A stretch of 50,815 nucleotides of DNA from NCBI GenBank assembly GCA_052034525.1, contig JBPOIK010000005.1, positions 1-50,815 on the forward strand, written 5' to 3'. The translations under genes and the position numbers were made by a program. Under the pieces are notes generated by a model. That model saw only the letters and a program-made list of their open reading frames with translations. It was not told the origin of the DNA and made no database searches. The DNA is from JAFGJQ01 sp052034525. Lineage in GTDB: Bacteria > Planctomycetota > Phycisphaerae > UBA1845. Below are positions 7,795-16,160 of this stretch, piece after piece (position 1 is the stretch's first letter; every line of letters begins with the position of its first letter).

Positions 7795-10332
7795 GTGTTC
7801 TCTGCCCACACATCGCTTCGAGCTCCCTGTGAAAACTCGGCGGGGGAGCCGCGTTCCAGCCGGTCAGCGCGAGATGAGTGTCCGCACTGCGCAACCGACG
7901 CCAGGTCAGCCGATCGGGTGGAGGGGCTTGCGCGACGCTGCCGAATTTGCGGATTCATCTTTCCTCAACCTGGAGGCCCGGTCGCGGATCATCATTTGCC
8001 TGCCTCGCCCTCCGCGGTCGACACCGTGATCGGCTCGGTCGGCGCGCTGCGACTGGACCGCTACGAGCTTCTCCGACCCGTTGGCGTTGGCGCGCAGGGC
8101 CGGTTGGTTGTCGCCCGCGACCGGCATCTGAGCCATCTGTGTGTCCTGAAAATCCTCAAACCGATGGACGAGTCCACGCTGGATGTGGCCGTCGCCCGTC
8201 TCCGGAACGAAGCTCGCGCCGGCGCACGCGTGAATCACCCGAACGTGGCCCGCGTCTTTGACTGCGATTGTGCGCAGGGCCACTGGTACTTCGTCATGGA
8301 GTACGTGGAAGGGCGGAACCTGCGTGACATTGTGCACGCGGCGGGCCGTCTGACCTGGGCGCAGGTCGTGGAAATCGGCATCCAGGTCGCCGCCGGCCTG
8401 ACCGCCATTCATGACGCCGGGCTGATCCATCGTGACATCAAACCGAGCAACTTGATGCTTTGTCCGGACGGCATGGTCAAGATCATGGACCTGGGGCTGG
8501 TCAAGGCTCCGGACCTGGAGTCGGACTTGGGCGTGACCCGTGTCGGCCAGGTGCTCGGCACCCCCAATTTCATGGCTCCGGAACAGTTTGACGGCGCGCC
8601 CGATCTCACGCCGCACGCCGACATCTACGCTTTGGGCGGCACCCTCTACTTCCTCCTGGTCGGCCGCCCGCCGTTCGAGGGCACCGGCGTGCTGGACGTG
8701 GCCCAGAAACACCGTCGCGCGCCGGTGTCCTGGCCGGAGGAGGTGGCCCACACCATCCCGCCCTGGTTGCGCCATGTGACGGAAACCTGCCTGGCAAAAC
8801 GTCCCGATCATCGACATGCCTCGGCCGGGGTTCTGGCAGAGGCTCTCCGGGCGGGGGAGGATCAGGCCCGGCTGAAGCACCCGCTCCGCGAACGGCCCGC
8901 CGGTGTGACGATCCAGCCGTTTCGGAACCTGACGGCCCGCGAGCAGGACGACTGGATCGGCGAAGCGATCGCGGAATGCCTGGCGAATCGGCTGGCCCAG
9001 GTCGAGGGCCTCCATCTGGCCGACCGGAACACGTTCGCCCGGATGCTGGCCGCTGAGGCCTCATCGGGCACGGAAAACAGGACCATTCTCGAGGTGGCCC
9101 GTAAGGTGGGCGCGGGGTCCGTCGTGCTGGGTACGGTGCAGCGGATCGGGCAGACGCTGCGTATCAGCGCCGGCCTTCTGTCGGCGGAGGCGGAAGGGCC
9201 GCGGCACGTGGGCACCGTCTCGGGCCCGCTGGAGGATCTGTTCGCCCTGGAGGACCAGCTCGGCGACAAGCTGATCGAGCTGATCGGGCGGACGCTGTCG
9301 CCGGGTCGCCGCCGGACGATCACCGGCGGAACGGAAAGCCTGGAAGCGATGGAGAAGCTGATCCGGGCCCGCCGGGCGTTCGCCGACGCGAAGTACCAGG
9401 AGGCGATCGGTCGGGCACAAGAGGCGCTGACCATCGACCCGACCTACCTGGAGCCAATCAGCGTGATCGGCGCCTGCTACGCCCGGCTCGGCGAGTATGA
9501 CCGGGCCGTCGAGCATCACCAGCGGCTGGAACGCCTGGCGCGCGAGCTGGACGACCTGCCGCACCTGGCCGAGGCACTCAGCAATACCGGCGTGATGTAC
9601 TACTACAAGGGCGAGTACTCCCAGGCGTACGAGTTTCTCCATCGGGCCCGACAGATTTTGCAGGATCTGAACCTTGGCGGCGAGGTGGCCAAGATCCTGG
9701 GCAATCTGGGCTTCGCCCTGATGCGGCTGGATCGGCTGGAGGAAGCGGAGGCGGTTTTCGCAGAGTCCATCGCCATCAACAAGCAGTTCGCGGACCTCGT
9801 TTCATTGCAGTGGCCGTACAACGGCATGGGCACCGTGCTGCTGCGGCTCGAACGCTACGCGGAAGCCTCCGAATACTACCGCCGGGCGCTCGCCCTGGCC
9901 GAGGAGATCGGTGACCGGGTGAATGTGGGCGTGTCGCAGATGAATCTCGGGCGCTGTGCGTGCCTGGTGGGGGACTACACCCAGGCGTCCGAGCGCTTTG
10001 ACGCCGCGCTGGACGCGCTTGGAGGCACCGGTTTCTGGAACGGGCTGACCTTGGTCTACGAGTATATGGCCGAGATGCACCTGCTGACCGGCCGGCCGGA
10101 GGCGGCGCTGGCGGCCATCGACCAGCGCATCGACCTGGCCTGCCGCCATGACAACCACCGCATGGAGGCCGAGGCCTGGGAGCAGAAGGCCCGCGCGTTT
10201 GAGTTGCTCGGTCAGACGGACAAGGCGCTGACGGCCTTGAAGCGATCGGTCGAAATCTCGCAGCGTCCGTCCCCGCACGAAAGCCTGCATGTTTATCTTG
10301 CCGAAGTGTGCAGACGTCCGGCGTTTCGCTGA
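7795..10332 (+). CDS. Ser/Thr protein kinase with zinc ribbon, TolB/FlgO-like domain and TPR repeats
   Basis: A signalling protein of 845 residues with a GTG start, chosen because GGGAGAG lies 6 bases upstream; the frame is open to an ATG at 7669 that lacks a ribosome binding site. Order of parts: a zinc ribbon with CxxC at 29/32 and 49/52; a Hanks-type kinase domain (about 85-345) with Lys119, HRD at 212-214 and DLG instead of DFG at 232-234; a middle domain beginning TIQPFRNLT (about 355-460) resembling TolB N-terminal/FlgO-like domains; then TPR-type repeats to the end. The glycine-rich loop is GVGAQG. No transmembrane segment is evident, so it should be cytoplasmic. A paralogue with the same order of domains is at 32555-35032. 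Substrates are unknown. Confidence 0.9.
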   Translation: MFSAHTSLRAPCENSAGEPRSSRSARDECPHCATDARSADRVEGLARRCRICGFIFPQPGGPVADHHLPASPSAVDTVIGSVGALRLDRYELLRPVGVGAQGRLVVARDRHLSHLCVLKILKPMDESTLDVAVARLRNEARAGARVNHPNVARVFDCDCAQGHWYFVMEYVEGRNLRDIVHAAGRLTWAQVVEIGIQVAAGLTAIHDAGLIHRDIKPSNLMLCPDGMVKIMDLGLVKAPDLESDLGVTRVGQVLGTPNFMAPEQFDGAPDLTPHADIYALGGTLYFLLVGRPPFEGTGVLDVAQKHRRAPVSWPEEVAHTIPPWLRHVTETCLAKRPDHRHASAGVLAEALRAGEDQARLKHPLRERPAGVTIQPFRNLTAREQDDWIGEAIAECLANRLAQVEGLHLADRNTFARMLAAEASSGTENRTILEVARKVGAGSVVLGTVQRIGQTLRISAGLLSAEAEGPRHVGTVSGPLEDLFALEDQLGDKLIELIGRTLSPGRRRTITGGTESLEAMEKLIRARRAFADAKYQEAIGRAQEALTIDPTYLEPISVIGACYARLGEYDRAVEHHQRLERLARELDDLPHLAEALSNTGVMYYYKGEYSQAYEFLHRARQILQDLNLGGEVAKILGNLGFALMRLDRLEEAEAVFAESIAINKQFADLVSLQWPYNGMGTVLLRLERYAEASEYYRRALALAEEIGDRVNVGVSQMNLGRCACLVGDYTQASERFDAALDALGGTGFWNGLTLVYEYMAEMHLLTGRPEAALAAIDQRIDLACRHDNHRMEAEAWEQKARAFELLGQTDKALTALKRSVEISQRPSPHESLHVYLAEVCRRPAFR

Positions 10333-10528
10333 TCCCGGCGGCTGACCGCGGCTTTGCAGGCCTTCGCTTCGTTCGCTCATCCACTCCCGTGCGTTTTCCA
10401 AAGCGTGTGTGGCCGTGCGAGGCGCGTGGGTCGTTCTTCGTCGTGGGCTCTCGAAGCGTCCCAATGATCACGATGCCGGTAGGCGTGGTTTCCGCGTTCC
10501 GGCGGCCGGTGTGGCCGGAGCGCGGCCC

Positions 10529-11077
10529 TCACACGGCAACGCCGTCCACCGCGCGGCGGCCGAACTCCAGGGCGCGCAGATTCAGATCGACGACCTTGGG
10601 GCCCTTGGCCGAGAAAGCGTCGCGGAGCACGTCGGCCACCGTTTCGGGGCGGACGATCGATTTGACGGCGCAGTAAGCGCCCACCATGGCCACGTTGGCC
10701 GCACGGTCGCTGCCGGCCTCACGGGCCAGGTCGTTCACGGGCACTTCCACGAGCTTCACGTCCGCTCGGGGCCGCTCGACCTGAATGAGAGAGGAATTGA
10801 TCATCAGGAGCCCGCCGGGCCGCACCATCGGCCCGAATTTCTCCAGCGACGGCAGATTCATGATCAGCGCGGTGTCATACGCATTGAAGATCGGCGAGCC
10901 GATCTCGTCGTCGGAGCACGCAACCAGGCAGTTGCACGTGCCGCCGCGCATTTCCGGGCCGTACGAGGGGAACCAGGTCGCCCACAGTCCGTCCTTCATC
11001 GCCGCCTGCGCGATCAGGCTGCCACCCAGCAGGATGCCCTGCCCGCCGAACCCCGCGAAGATGATTTCTTCGATCAT
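10529..11077 (-). CDS. korC: 2-oxoacid:ferredoxin oxidoreductase, gamma subunit
   Basis: A 182-residue gamma subunit of a thiamine-diphosphate 2-oxoacid:ferredoxin oxidoreductase, probably the 2-oxoglutarate type. The start MIEEIIFAGFGGQGIL carries the conserved GxGGQG loop, and SYGPEMRGGT is the family signature (E-x-RGG). The start overlaps the korB stop by an ATGA, indicating translational coupling. It is the last gene of korDABC. The oxoglutarate preference over other 2-oxoacids is inferred from the D-A-B-C organisation. Confidence 0.9.
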   Translation of the reverse strand: MIEEIIFAGFGGQGILLGGSLIAQAAMKDGLWATWFPSYGPEMRGGTCNCLVACSDDEIGSPIFNAYDTALIMNLPSLEKFGPMVRPGGLLMINSSLIQVERPRADVKLVEVPVNDLAREAGSDRAANVAMVGAYCAVKSIVRPETVADVLRDAFSAKGPKVVDLNLRALEFGRRAVDGVAV

Positions 11078-11907
11078 CGCTTTTCCTGCCGCTCCGTTTC
11101 CGTTCGCGTGGCGCCACCGTCCGCGCCGCTGTGCGAATCTCCGTCGAGCCGGTCCACGAACACGCCCGGCTCAAAGACCTTTGTGACGTTTTCGTCCACG
11201 TGGCGCAGGGCGGCGATCGGCGTCATACGCCACTGCACCGGACAGGTTGCCAGCACTTCCACCAGGGAGAAGCCCTTTTTCTGCAACTGGGCCGAAATCG
11301 CTTTGCGCATGTACTTGCGCGCGGTTTTCAGATGCTTGGGGGCACTGAGGGGCACGCGCGCCAGGAACGCCACGCCGGGCAGCGACTGCAGAAGCTTGCA
11401 CACATCCACGGGATGCCCCATGACCGCGACCTCGCGGCCGCCCGGGGAGGTGGTCGTTTTCTGTCCGGGAAGAGTGGTCGGCGCCATCTGTCCGCCGGTC
11501 ATGCCGTAGATGCCGTTGTTCACGAAAAACACGGTGATGTTCTCGCCCCGCGCCGCGGCGTGAACCGTCTCGCTCATGCCGATGGAGGCCAGGTCTCCGT
11601 CGCCCTGGTACGTGAAGACGAAGGCGTCGGGCAGGGCCCGTTTGACGCCGGTGGCGACCGCCGGGGCCCGCCCGTGGCTGGCCTCGATCATGTCCACCGC
11701 GAAGTAGTCATACGCCAGCACGGAGCAGCCGACCGGACAGATTCCCACCGCCCGGTTCAGCAGCCCGAACTCGTCGATCATCTCGGCCACGAGCCGGTGG
11801 TAGATGCCGTGGCTGCAGCCGGGGCAGTAATGATGGGAGCGGTCGACGAGGGCCTCGGGCCGCTCAAACACGCACTCGACGTCTGCGCTGGTCAGGGATT
11901 CAGCCAT
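11074..11907 (-). CDS. korB: 2-oxoacid:ferredoxin oxidoreductase, beta subunit
   Basis: A 277-residue thiamine-diphosphate-binding subunit. Cysteines in HYCPGCSHG and ICPVGC are family-typical, and the cofactor/metal motif GDGD...NNGIYGMTGGQ is intact. It contributes the catalytic centre that decarboxylates the 2-oxoacid and passes electrons to ferredoxin with CoA as acyl acceptor. It overlaps korA by 8 bases at its start and korC by 4 bases at its end, which puts it inside a tight operon. The C-terminus is a short Asp/Gly/Glu/Arg-rich tail beyond the conserved domain. Confidence 0.93.
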   Translation of the reverse strand: MAESLTSADVECVFERPEALVDRSHHYCPGCSHGIYHRLVAEMIDEFGLLNRAVGICPVGCSVLAYDYFAVDMIEASHGRAPAVATGVKRALPDAFVFTYQGDGDLASIGMSETVHAAARGENITVFFVNNGIYGMTGGQMAPTTLPGQKTTTSPGGREVAVMGHPVDVCKLLQSLPGVAFLARVPLSAPKHLKTARKYMRKAISAQLQKKGFSLVEVLATCPVQWRMTPIAALRHVDENVTKVFEPGVFVDRLDGDSHSGADGGATRTETERQEKR

Positions 11908-12973
11908 GGAGCCCCTCCACGAATTTGCGGATTTCGTCCGCGACCTGGGCCGGCGTCGGCAGCACGCCGCCCATTTTTCCGAAAAACGCTACCGGGTGTC
12001 CGCCCGGCGCCGCCAATCGCGCGTCCTCCACCATCTGCCCCGCACTCAACTCGAATACAAGCGTGCCCTTGGTCCGCGACATGAGGTCTCGCAGGGCTTG
12101 CGAGGGGTACGGCCAACAGGTCACCGGCCGGAACAGCCCGACACGGATGCCCTGGGTCCGGGCCAGCTTGGCGGCGGAATAGGCCACCCGGGCACTGATG
12201 CCGTAGGCCACCACCAGGTATTCCGCGTCCTCTGTCAGGCGGGTGTCAAAGCGCTGCTCCTGGGCCGCGATCTTGCGGTAACAGGCCTGGAGTTTCTCGT
12301 TGTGATTGCTGAGAACCTCCGGCTCGAGGTAGAGCGAGTTCACGATGTTGTGCTTGGACCGGCCGTTGAGGCCGGTGGCGGCCCACGGCTTGTCCGGCGG
12401 CGAGACGGTCGGCAGTTGCTCGGGAATGTCCGCCGGCTCCATCATGGAGCCGAGCACGGCATCGGCCAGCACGAACACGGGCACCCGGTATCGGTCGGCC
12501 AAGTCGAACGCGAGTCGGGTGTGCTCGTACATTTCCTGCACGTTCCAGGGCGCCAGGCAGATGCAGCGGTAGTCTCCGTGCCCGCCGCCCTTGACCGCCT
12601 GGAAGTAGTCGCTCTGGGAGGCGGCGATGTTGCCCAGGCCCGGCCCGCCCCGCATGACGTTGATCAGTACGCAGGGCAGTTCCGCACCGGCGATGTACGA
12701 CAGCCCCTCCATCATCAGGCTGATGCCCGGGCTGGAGCTGGACGACATCGCCCGCTTTCCGGCCGCGGCCGCACCGTAGATCATGTTGATGGATGCGACC
12801 TCACTCTCGGCCTGAAGGAAGACCCGCCCGTGCGCCGGCATCAGGCTCGACAGCAGTTCCGGTACCTCGTTCTGGGGCGTGATGGGGTACCCGAAAAAGC
12901 ATTCACAGCCCCCGTGCAGGGCGCCGATCGCCAGTGCTTCGTTTCCCTTGACGAGTCGTCGTGTGTCAGACAT
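11900..12973 (-). CDS. korA: 2-oxoacid:ferredoxin oxidoreductase, alpha subunit
   Basis: A 357-residue alpha subunit, beginning MSDTRRLVKGNEALAIGAL, with the pyrimidine-binding domain of thiamine-diphosphate enzymes (GCECFFGYPITPQNE, ASINMIYGAAAAGKRAM, SSSSPGISLMMEG) and a C-terminal transketolase-like domain (VAYGISARVAYSA, GLFRPVTCWPYP). With korB it forms the active site. The start overlaps the end of korD by 8 bases. The lack of a fused gamma domain at the N-terminus fits the four-subunit type. Confidence 0.93.
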   Translation of the reverse strand: MSDTRRLVKGNEALAIGALHGGCECFFGYPITPQNEVPELLSSLMPAHGRVFLQAESEVASINMIYGAAAAGKRAMSSSSSPGISLMMEGLSYIAGAELPCVLINVMRGGPGLGNIAASQSDYFQAVKGGGHGDYRCICLAPWNVQEMYEHTRLAFDLADRYRVPVFVLADAVLGSMMEPADIPEQLPTVSPPDKPWAATGLNGRSKHNIVNSLYLEPEVLSNHNEKLQACYRKIAAQEQRFDTRLTEDAEYLVVAYGISARVAYSAAKLARTQGIRVGLFRPVTCWPYPSQALRDLMSRTKGTLVFELSAGQMVEDARLAAPGGHPVAFFGKMGGVLPTPAQVADEIRKFVEGLHG

Positions 12974-13196
12974 GGCTCTTCACTTTTTTGCTTTTGCGAA
13001 AGACGCGGATGATCGTATCCGGGCACATATCCGCGCAGATCCCGCAGCCCGTACACTTCTCCGGATTCACCAGCTTCGCGTAGCGGTAGCCGATGGCATT
13101 CAACTCGTCGCTCATGCCCAGGCAACCCCGCGCGCAAAATTCCACACACAGTTCGCAGCCCTTGCAGCGATCCTTCTGAAACTGGACCAGATCCAT
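12966..13196 (-). CDS. korD: 2-oxoacid:ferredoxin oxidoreductase, delta (ferredoxin-like) subunit
   Basis: A 76-residue 2x[4Fe-4S] ferredoxin-type electron-transfer subunit. It contains two clusters of cysteines, CKGCELCVEFC and CTGCGICADMC, each of the CxxCxxCxxxC type followed by a further structural residue pattern. The start MDLVQFQKDRC is preferred over the longer open frame because AGAGGA lies 7 bases upstream and the upstream translation is not protein-like. It is the first gene of korDABC, with a leader of about 190 bases. Confidence 0.9.
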   Translation of the reverse strand: MDLVQFQKDRCKGCELCVEFCARGCLGMSDELNAIGYRYAKLVNPEKCTGCGICADMCPDTIIRVFRKSKKVKSHV

Positions 13197-13396
13197 GGGA
13201 TATTCCTCTCTGCGACGAACCACGGAGGTGTGTCGGGCTCCCGGCAATGCCGGATGGCAATTCGCGTGCCTCGCTAACCTGGACGGGCATACGGTGAGAC
13301 CGTGGTGTCGTCGTGCGTCCCGCGAGACTCTCGCACAAACCGGCCCGGGGCCGGATGCGCCTGGTGGTCGGGCCCGGCCGGCCACCGTTATGGGAC

Positions 13397-13424
13397 ATTC
13401 TATCATCTGGCGTCCAGGGTGCAA
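13397..13424 (-). promoter_or_regulatory. Sigma70-like promoter for korDABC
   Basis: On the minus strand, TTGCAC (13424-13419), a 16-base spacer and TAGAAT (13402-13397), predicting transcription from about 13390 and a 5' leader near 195 bases before korD. The leader contains small inverted repeats (CCGGCA/TGCCGG near 13242-13254; ACGGT/ACCGT near 13290-13302). I recognise no known riboswitch. The 391-bp gap to the divergent kinase-like gene holds no other gene I can support. Confidence 0.45.
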
Positions 13425-13587
13425 ACCCTCCAGATTCTCGCGGCGACCGGTGGCGGCCGCCGCCCCCGACCGCCTACAATGAAGATGAGGGCAGCCCTGC
13501 ACTTCCCCGGGGGCCGTCGCGGGAGCGGGCGCAGGGCGTCAAGTCAACACGTATTCACAGGTCGCGACAGGGAAAGGCGGTGCCATC

Positions 13588-14298
13588 GTGGATCGGTCTC
13601 GATTTCGCAACGAAGGGACCGCTCGTGTGACCGAGCGGCGTCTGCGGCAGTGGGAGATACTCAGCGGTCAGGAGCCCGCATCGGACCAACCGCAAGCCGT
13701 ATCGGTTCAGCCGTACGTCGCCATCTCGCGAACCGTGGGGAGCGGCGGTCGGGCCGTCGCGGACTTGCTCAGCCAGAGACTGGGCTGGGACGTCTATGAC
13801 AAGGAGATCGTGGACCACATGGCCGCCGACGACGGCGTGCGACGACGTCTCTATCATCTGATGGACGAGCGGCGCGACAACTGGCTCGACGCGATCCTCC
13901 GGCCGATCACGCTGGGCCCCGGCGCCCTGCGCAACGACTATTTCCGGCGGCTGCGGCTGGCCATCGCCACGATCGCCTCGCAGACGAATGCGATTTTCCT
14001 GGGGCGCGGGGCCGGGCGGCTCCTGCCGTCCGAGGGCGGGATTTACGTCCGGCTCGTCGCCGACCGCGAAAGGCGGATCGCCGCGTACGCGGCCCGACAG
14101 AACCTGGATCCGCAGAAAGCGGCCATCGAGGTGGACCGCATCGACGGTGAACGCGGGCAGTTTCTGACCGAGCATTTCGGCTGCGTTCAGGAGGAAGCGG
14201 AGAGTTATGATCTGGTGCTGAACATGACCGGCTTCTCGCCGGCCCAGGCCGTCGATCTGATCGTGACGGCGCTTCAGCAGCGCGTTTCCCTGGAGTAA
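13588..14298 (+). CDS. Cytidylate kinase-like family protein
   Basis: A 236-residue protein with a GTG start. After a charged N-terminus, YVAISRTVGSGGRAVADLL is a P-loop of the Cytidylate_kin2 type, in which the usual GxxGxGKS is relaxed (no Lys at the usual place). Then come WDVYDKEIVDHMA, an AIFLGRGAGRLL strand-loop and a basic lid-like stretch (VADRERRIAAYAARQ). The family is related to nucleoside monophosphate kinases, but its physiological substrate is not settled. It stands alone, divergent from korDABC. Whether it phosphorylates CMP cannot be told from sequence. Confidence 0.82.
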   Translation: MDRSRFRNEGTARVTERRLRQWEILSGQEPASDQPQAVSVQPYVAISRTVGSGGRAVADLLSQRLGWDVYDKEIVDHMAADDGVRRRLYHLMDERRDNWLDAILRPITLGPGALRNDYFRRLRLAIATIASQTNAIFLGRGAGRLLPSEGGIYVRLVADRERRIAAYAARQNLDPQKAAIEVDRIDGERGQFLTEHFGCVQEEAESYDLVLNMTGFSPAQAVDLIVTALQQRVSLE

Positions 14299-14407
14299 GC
14301 AGCACGAACGCGGACGCCACACCCGCCGGTCCGGCCGGCGGATGCCGCGGATCGCGTCGGGTCACTTATCGGGAATGGCATCGCGACCGACCTCCACCCC
14401 CGCACGG

Positions 14408-14680
14408 CTACCGCACGATGTGGAAACCCGTCCACTGACCCGTGGCGGGCGATTCGGTTGTCTGCGTGTTGCGGATGAGTCCGGACATCTCGTCCTGGAT
14501 GGCCCCAACGAAGCGCTCCAGATCGCCCGGATCGCCCTCGGCGACAATCTCGACCCGCCCGTCGGAGAGGTTACGCACGGTCCCGACCACGTCGAAGGCC
14601 CGAGCCACGCCCGCCGCCGTATAGCGAAACCCCACTCCCTGCACTTGGCCGCTGAAGTGAATGGTGCGCCGTATGGTCAT
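14408..14680 (-). CDS. acyP: Acylphosphatase
   Basis: A 90-residue enzyme that hydrolyses acyl phosphates. The start MTIRRTIHFSGQVQGVGFRY is chosen over the longer open frame because it matches the usual family length. The signature GxVQGVGFR contains the phosphate-binding Arg, and the downstream GTVRNLSDGRVEI region supplies the catalytic Asn. It is followed closely by unrelated genes and probably forms its own unit or the tail of the rsb operon, whose last stop is 62 bases upstream. Confidence 0.93.
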   Translation of the reverse strand: MTIRRTIHFSGQVQGVGFRYTAAGVARAFDVVGTVRNLSDGRVEIVAEGDPGDLERFVGAIQDEMSGLIRNTQTTESPATGQWTGFHIVR

Positions 14681-14742
14681 CACAGCACCCTTCGCGAAAT
14701 GTCCCTCCGACCGGAATGCCCTTGCGGCCGACTCCAGACCCA

Positions 14743-15120
14743 CTAGGCCCGAGCGGCCAGCGCCGCATCCACCGTATCGTACACCGTCAGCAGATGGGTC
14801 AGCCGGGTCAGCTCCAGCATCTCGCGAATGGCCGGCGCGGGCCTCGAAACCACGACCCGGCCTCCGTGCTTCATGGCCCGGAGATATACTGCCACGATGC
14901 TTCCCAGGCCCAGGGAGCAGATGAAGTCCAGATCCCCCAGATCCAGCACCATCAGCGCCGGCTGGCCCTGTGCCGCGTCGGCCAGCCGGGCCGTCAACTC
15001 GTCACAGCGTTCCATGGTGGCCGACCCGTGCAGGGATACCAGGACACCCGTCGGGTGAGGGGCCACCTCGACGGACAGCGGCCGGTCCGAGGGTTCCCAT
15101 TGAAACGGGCGGGTCGTCAT
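14743..15120 (-). CDS. STAS-domain anti-sigma factor antagonist (second copy)
   Basis: A 125-residue STAS protein, start MTTRPFQWEPSD, whose ATGA overlaps the stop of the upstream HATPase gene. The core reads LVSLHGSATMERCDEL and LDLGDLDFICSLGLGSIV; the Ser in the C-S-L-G segment is at the position phosphorylated by the partner kinase in SpoIIAA/RsbV proteins. It ends close to acyP. With the HATPase and the upstream STAS gene it forms a three-gene partner-switching set. The N-terminal 20 residues are not conserved in the family. Confidence 0.82.
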   Translation of the reverse strand: MTTRPFQWEPSDRPLSVEVAPHPTGVLVSLHGSATMERCDELTARLADAAQGQPALMVLDLGDLDFICSLGLGSIVAVYLRAMKHGGRVVVSRPAPAIREMLELTRLTHLLTVYDTVDAALAARA

Positions 15121-15554
15121 CCGGACGGCTCCTTCCGCTTCATCATGTACACTTCGGTTCCGTTGCGGCGATAGTCCACCTGGTCCATGTATGCCCGCAT
15201 CAGCATGATCCCCCGGCCATTCGGGAGAGGCAGCCGATCCGGGGTCGTCGGGTCGGGCACGTTGTCCGGTGCGAAGCCGCCGCCTTCGTCCGTGACGAAG
15301 ACCTCGATTTTTTCGTGCGTCACCAGGTATCGAACGGTGACGTGCTTGTTGGGATCGCAACTGTTGCCGTGCTTGACGGCGTTGGTCATCGCCTCTTCGA
15401 GCGCCAGCTTGACCGCGAACAGGGTCTCCTCGGAATAGCCCAGGGCCTCCGCCTCCCGCAGGATCACGTCCTCCGGCTCGCGGGCGGCCCGCAGCGTGCT
15501 GGGAATCACCATCACGCGAAACGAGGCTTCATGTTCTGAATTGAACGACACCAT
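15117..15554 (-). CDS. RsbW/SpoIIAB-like anti-sigma factor Ser/Thr kinase
   Basis: A 145-residue HATPase_c protein that would bind a sigma factor and phosphorylate STAS antagonists. Start MVSFNSEHEASF. Visible boxes: N-box EEAMTNAVKHG near 70-80, G1 box VTDEGGGF near 105-112, and G2 box NGRGIMLMR near 128-136. The length matches RsbW. It lies between two STAS genes on the same strand. No sigma factor gene is next to it, so its target is elsewhere or it acts on another output. Confidence 0.85.
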   Translation of the reverse strand: MVSFNSEHEASFRVMVIPSTLRAAREPEDVILREAEALGYSEETLFAVKLALEEAMTNAVKHGNSCDPNKHVTVRYLVTHEKIEVFVTDEGGGFAPDNVPDPTTPDRLPLPNGRGIMLMRAYMDQVDYRRNGTEVYMMKRKEPSG

Positions 15555-15609
15555 CGTGGAACGACAACCGGCTGGCCCCGCCGCCCACCGGCCAGGCGTT
15601 GCGGCGCGC

Positions 15610-15966
15610 TCACAGGGCGGCCAGGGCCTCCGCCACCGTGCCGCGAATCTCGAACCGCTTGCGCAGGTTCGTGATTTCAAAGACATCCATGATCCGCGGA
15701 CTGATGCCCGTCAGAATCATCCGCCCGCCTTTGTTGCGAACGAGTTCGAACAGCTTATTCAGAGTACCCAGCGCAGCGCTGGAAAAGTGTCCCACGTTTG
15801 TGAAGTTGAGAATCAGCTTGATATTTTGCGTTTTCTCGACCAGGCCGACCAGTTCGGCCTCGATTTCTCGTATCGTCAGCTCCTCCAGTATTTTACGCTC
15901 GGAAAAATCCACCACGGTTACCCCGTCCCGAACCTGGACGGTCAAATGGCTCTGCTCCTGGGCCAT
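15610..15966 (-). CDS. STAS-domain anti-sigma factor antagonist (RsbV-like)
   Basis: A 118-residue STAS protein with the classical order of strands: LTVQVRDGVTVVDFSERKI, then IKLILNFTNVGHFSSAALG, in which the SSAALG segment holds the predicted phospho-Ser, and RMILTGISPRIMDVFEIT. AGGAG precedes the start. It is the first gene of a STAS / HATPase / STAS operon with a plausible promoter. Related proteins in Gram-positive bacteria control stress and sporulation sigma factors; the output here is unknown. Confidence 0.88.
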   Translation of the reverse strand: MAQEQSHLTVQVRDGVTVVDFSERKILEELTIREIEAELVGLVEKTQNIKLILNFTNVGHFSSAALGTLNKLFELVRNKGGRMILTGISPRIMDVFEITNLRKRFEIRGTVAEALAAL

Positions 15967-16013
15967 GCTGACGCTCCTGTTTCGTAAGGTCTTGTCCTGC
16001 TAGCAGATACCCG

Positions 16014-16043
16014 ATGGTAGCCTCAACCCCCACTATCCGTCAA
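16014..16043 (-). promoter_or_regulatory. Sigma70-like promoter for the STAS/HATPase operon
   Basis: On the minus strand, TTGACG (16043-16038), an 18-base spacer and TACCAT (16019-16014), about 48 bases before the first STAS start codon. The two hexamers have five and four matches to consensus. Confidence 0.42.
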
Positions 16044-16160
16044 CCGGGCTCGGGCCGACGTAATTTTACACCATCGGTCGCCAAACGCCGACGTATTTCG
16101 CATCGCTTGATCGTACAATTACGCGGGTCGAGGCGAAAGCCTCGAAGAGACATAACACGT

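Noticed and set aside
16014..16160. Longer N-terminus for the phospholipase-like protein
   Set aside because: The extra 49 residues are basic and not protein-like, and the signal peptide begins cleanly at 16161.
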